Shown here piece by piece: positions 63,305-64,000 of a stretch of DNA of 64,000 nt. The notes below the pieces were generated by a model, which was given only the letters and a program-made list of their open reading frames with translations, did no database searches and was not told the DNA's origin. Where the stretch lies: assembly GCF_026625785.1 (NCBI RefSeq), contig NZ_CP113063.1:1364001-1428000 (forward strand), in the 5' to 3' direction. This DNA is from Gordonia sp. SL306. Its GTDB lineage: Bacteria > Actinomycetota > Actinomycetes > Mycobacteriales > Mycobacteriaceae. Both the position numbers and the translations under genes were made by a program. Each line of letters starts with the position of its first letter. The first letter of the stretch is position 1.

Positions 63305-63913
63305 TCAGCCCGCGGGCGGAGCCGACGGGGCAGGTGACGACGGAGACTTCGACGTCGGCATGGGAACAGCACCGGGCGGCGGTGTGTCCGTCTGCTCGAC
63401 ACGGCTACGGAACGAGTCGTCGGTGATCACGTCGATCCCATTGATCATCCACCGATCGCCCTGCTTGACCATGCTGAACGTCAGCCTGCTCGGGTCCACG
63501 CGGACGAGTTCCTTGTTGTTGCGCGTGACCGACTGGTTCATGAAGATCAGCACCTTGGAGGTGTCCTGGGTGTTGGTCACCACGCCGGCGTCCTGGATGG
63601 TCACGGCTGACACCACACCCTGCTTACGCACCTCGGTGGCGAGATTGTTCTTGGTGACCAGATCGTCGTAGGTCGGCTTTGCCGCACCGGTCAACACCGA
63701 CTGCGACTCCGCGATGTGCTGATCGACGTTCTGTGGGGTGTACCCGAACATGGTGGTGGCGTAGCCTTTTGCTGCATCCAGGGATGAGTTCCGCGCGTTC
63801 TCGGTTGCTCGGTCGTCGAAGAACCGGATGCCGAGGAACACCGTCACGGCCGCAGCCGCGACCAGCAATATGACAAGCGTTGCCGCGACGACGCGGCCGG
63901 TGGTGATACGCAT
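63305..63913 (-). CDS. Mce-associated membrane protein
   Basis: 202 residues. One N-terminal helix (VVAATLVILLVAAAAVTVFLG, residues 8-28) and an exported domain with the conserved Mas features DDRATENARNSSLDAAKGYA, TMFGYTPQNVDQHI and AVTIQDAGVVTNTQDTSKVL, then a Pro/Ser-rich tail. Mas proteins stabilise Mce lipid-import complexes. Its start directly follows the stop of the next Mce-associated gene (TAG-ATG), so both are one operon. With the KstR-type site nearby an mce4 (cholesterol import) origin is likely. Confidence 0.88.
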   Translation of the reverse strand: MRITTGRVVAATLVILLVAAAAVTVFLGIRFFDDRATENARNSSLDAAKGYATTMFGYTPQNVDQHIAESQSVLTGAAKPTYDDLVTKNNLATEVRKQGVVSAVTIQDAGVVTNTQDTSKVLIFMNQSVTRNNKELVRVDPSRLTFSMVKQGDRWMINGIDVITDDSFRSRVEQTDTPPPGAVPMPTSKSPSSPAPSAPPAG

Positions 63914-64000
63914 CTACGTCACCCACTCGAAGTTCGTCATCTTCAGGTCGCCGTTGATCCGGGTCATCTGTACCCGCCACCGGAACGTCTGAACGATCGT
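63914..64000 (-). CDS. Mce-associated protein, C-terminal fragment
   Basis: The stop is TAG 63916-63914, and 28 codons before it run to the window edge. The visible end includes VQMTRINGDLKMTNFEWV, the kind of C-terminus seen in Mce-associated proteins (the ...W.V... ending after RIxGxxK). The start and most of the gene lie to the right. Probably the fifth or earlier part of an mce operon. Confidence 0.75.
   Translation of the reverse strand, partial: TIVQTFRWRVQMTRINGDLKMTNFEWVT

Overview
The window is high-GC actinobacterial DNA of the order Mycobacteriales. Markers are mshA (mycothiol), senX3-regX3, carD, the 33-residue ribosomal protein bS22, mhuD, Mce-associated proteins and a KstR-type operator. 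Gene order follows the Mycobacterium tuberculosis Rv0486-Rv0511 and Rv3579c-Rv3592 regions, but a rex-hemA-hemC-hemD operon, an exopolysaccharide-type cluster and dispersed intergenic repeats point to a relative such as Gordonia. The genus is an inference from gene content only.

Layout: (1) 1-4.5 kb, tetrapyrrole operon on the minus strand (rex, hemA, hemC, 5' part of hemD) with a glutaredoxin-like gene upstream. (2) 4.7-16 kb, a HAD phosphatase, an alcohol dehydrogenase and a conserved minus-strand run: ppx/gppA, a membrane protein, a TIM-barrel isomerase, a thioesterase-fold protein, proC, an excisionase-type DNA-binding protein, bS22, an epimerase and a PlsC-type acyltransferase. (3) 16-26 kb, an Rv0495c homologue, senX3-regX3 with a candidate PHO box, gpmA, an amino-acid permease, an acyl-CoA ligase, a YbjN protein and mshA. 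(4) 26-44 kb, an accessory segment. It opens with an IS30 element set in a repeat array, followed by a P450 with its TetR regulator, a zinc ABC transporter, a secreted GH5-like hydrolase facing a four-gene BcsB/membrane/CesA/GT-C-like cluster, and two hydrolases. (5) 44-61.4 kb, pxpA, rlmB, cysS, ispF, ispD, carD, lpqE, radA, disA, a glutarate-type catabolic pair with a LacI regulator, canB, mutY, mhuD and neighbours. (6) 61.5-64 kb, an aldehyde dehydrogenase behind a perfect KstR-type palindrome, then two Mce-associated genes that probably end a sterol-import (mce4-like) operon.

The strongest leads are these. First, the coupled exopolysaccharide-type cluster at 34.5-41.3 kb, whose second gene resembles an exosortase/EpsI protein without the usual catalytic residues. 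Second, modular 21-nt intergenic repeats that share one half and differ in the other, bracket a carboxylesterase and flank the IS. Third, a second repeat family that supplies the C-terminal tail of IspD. Fourth, two perfect long hairpins, near 56.6 and 63.2 kb. Fifth, operator-like sites for KstR, RegX3/PhoP, a LacI regulator, a TetR regulator and Zur.
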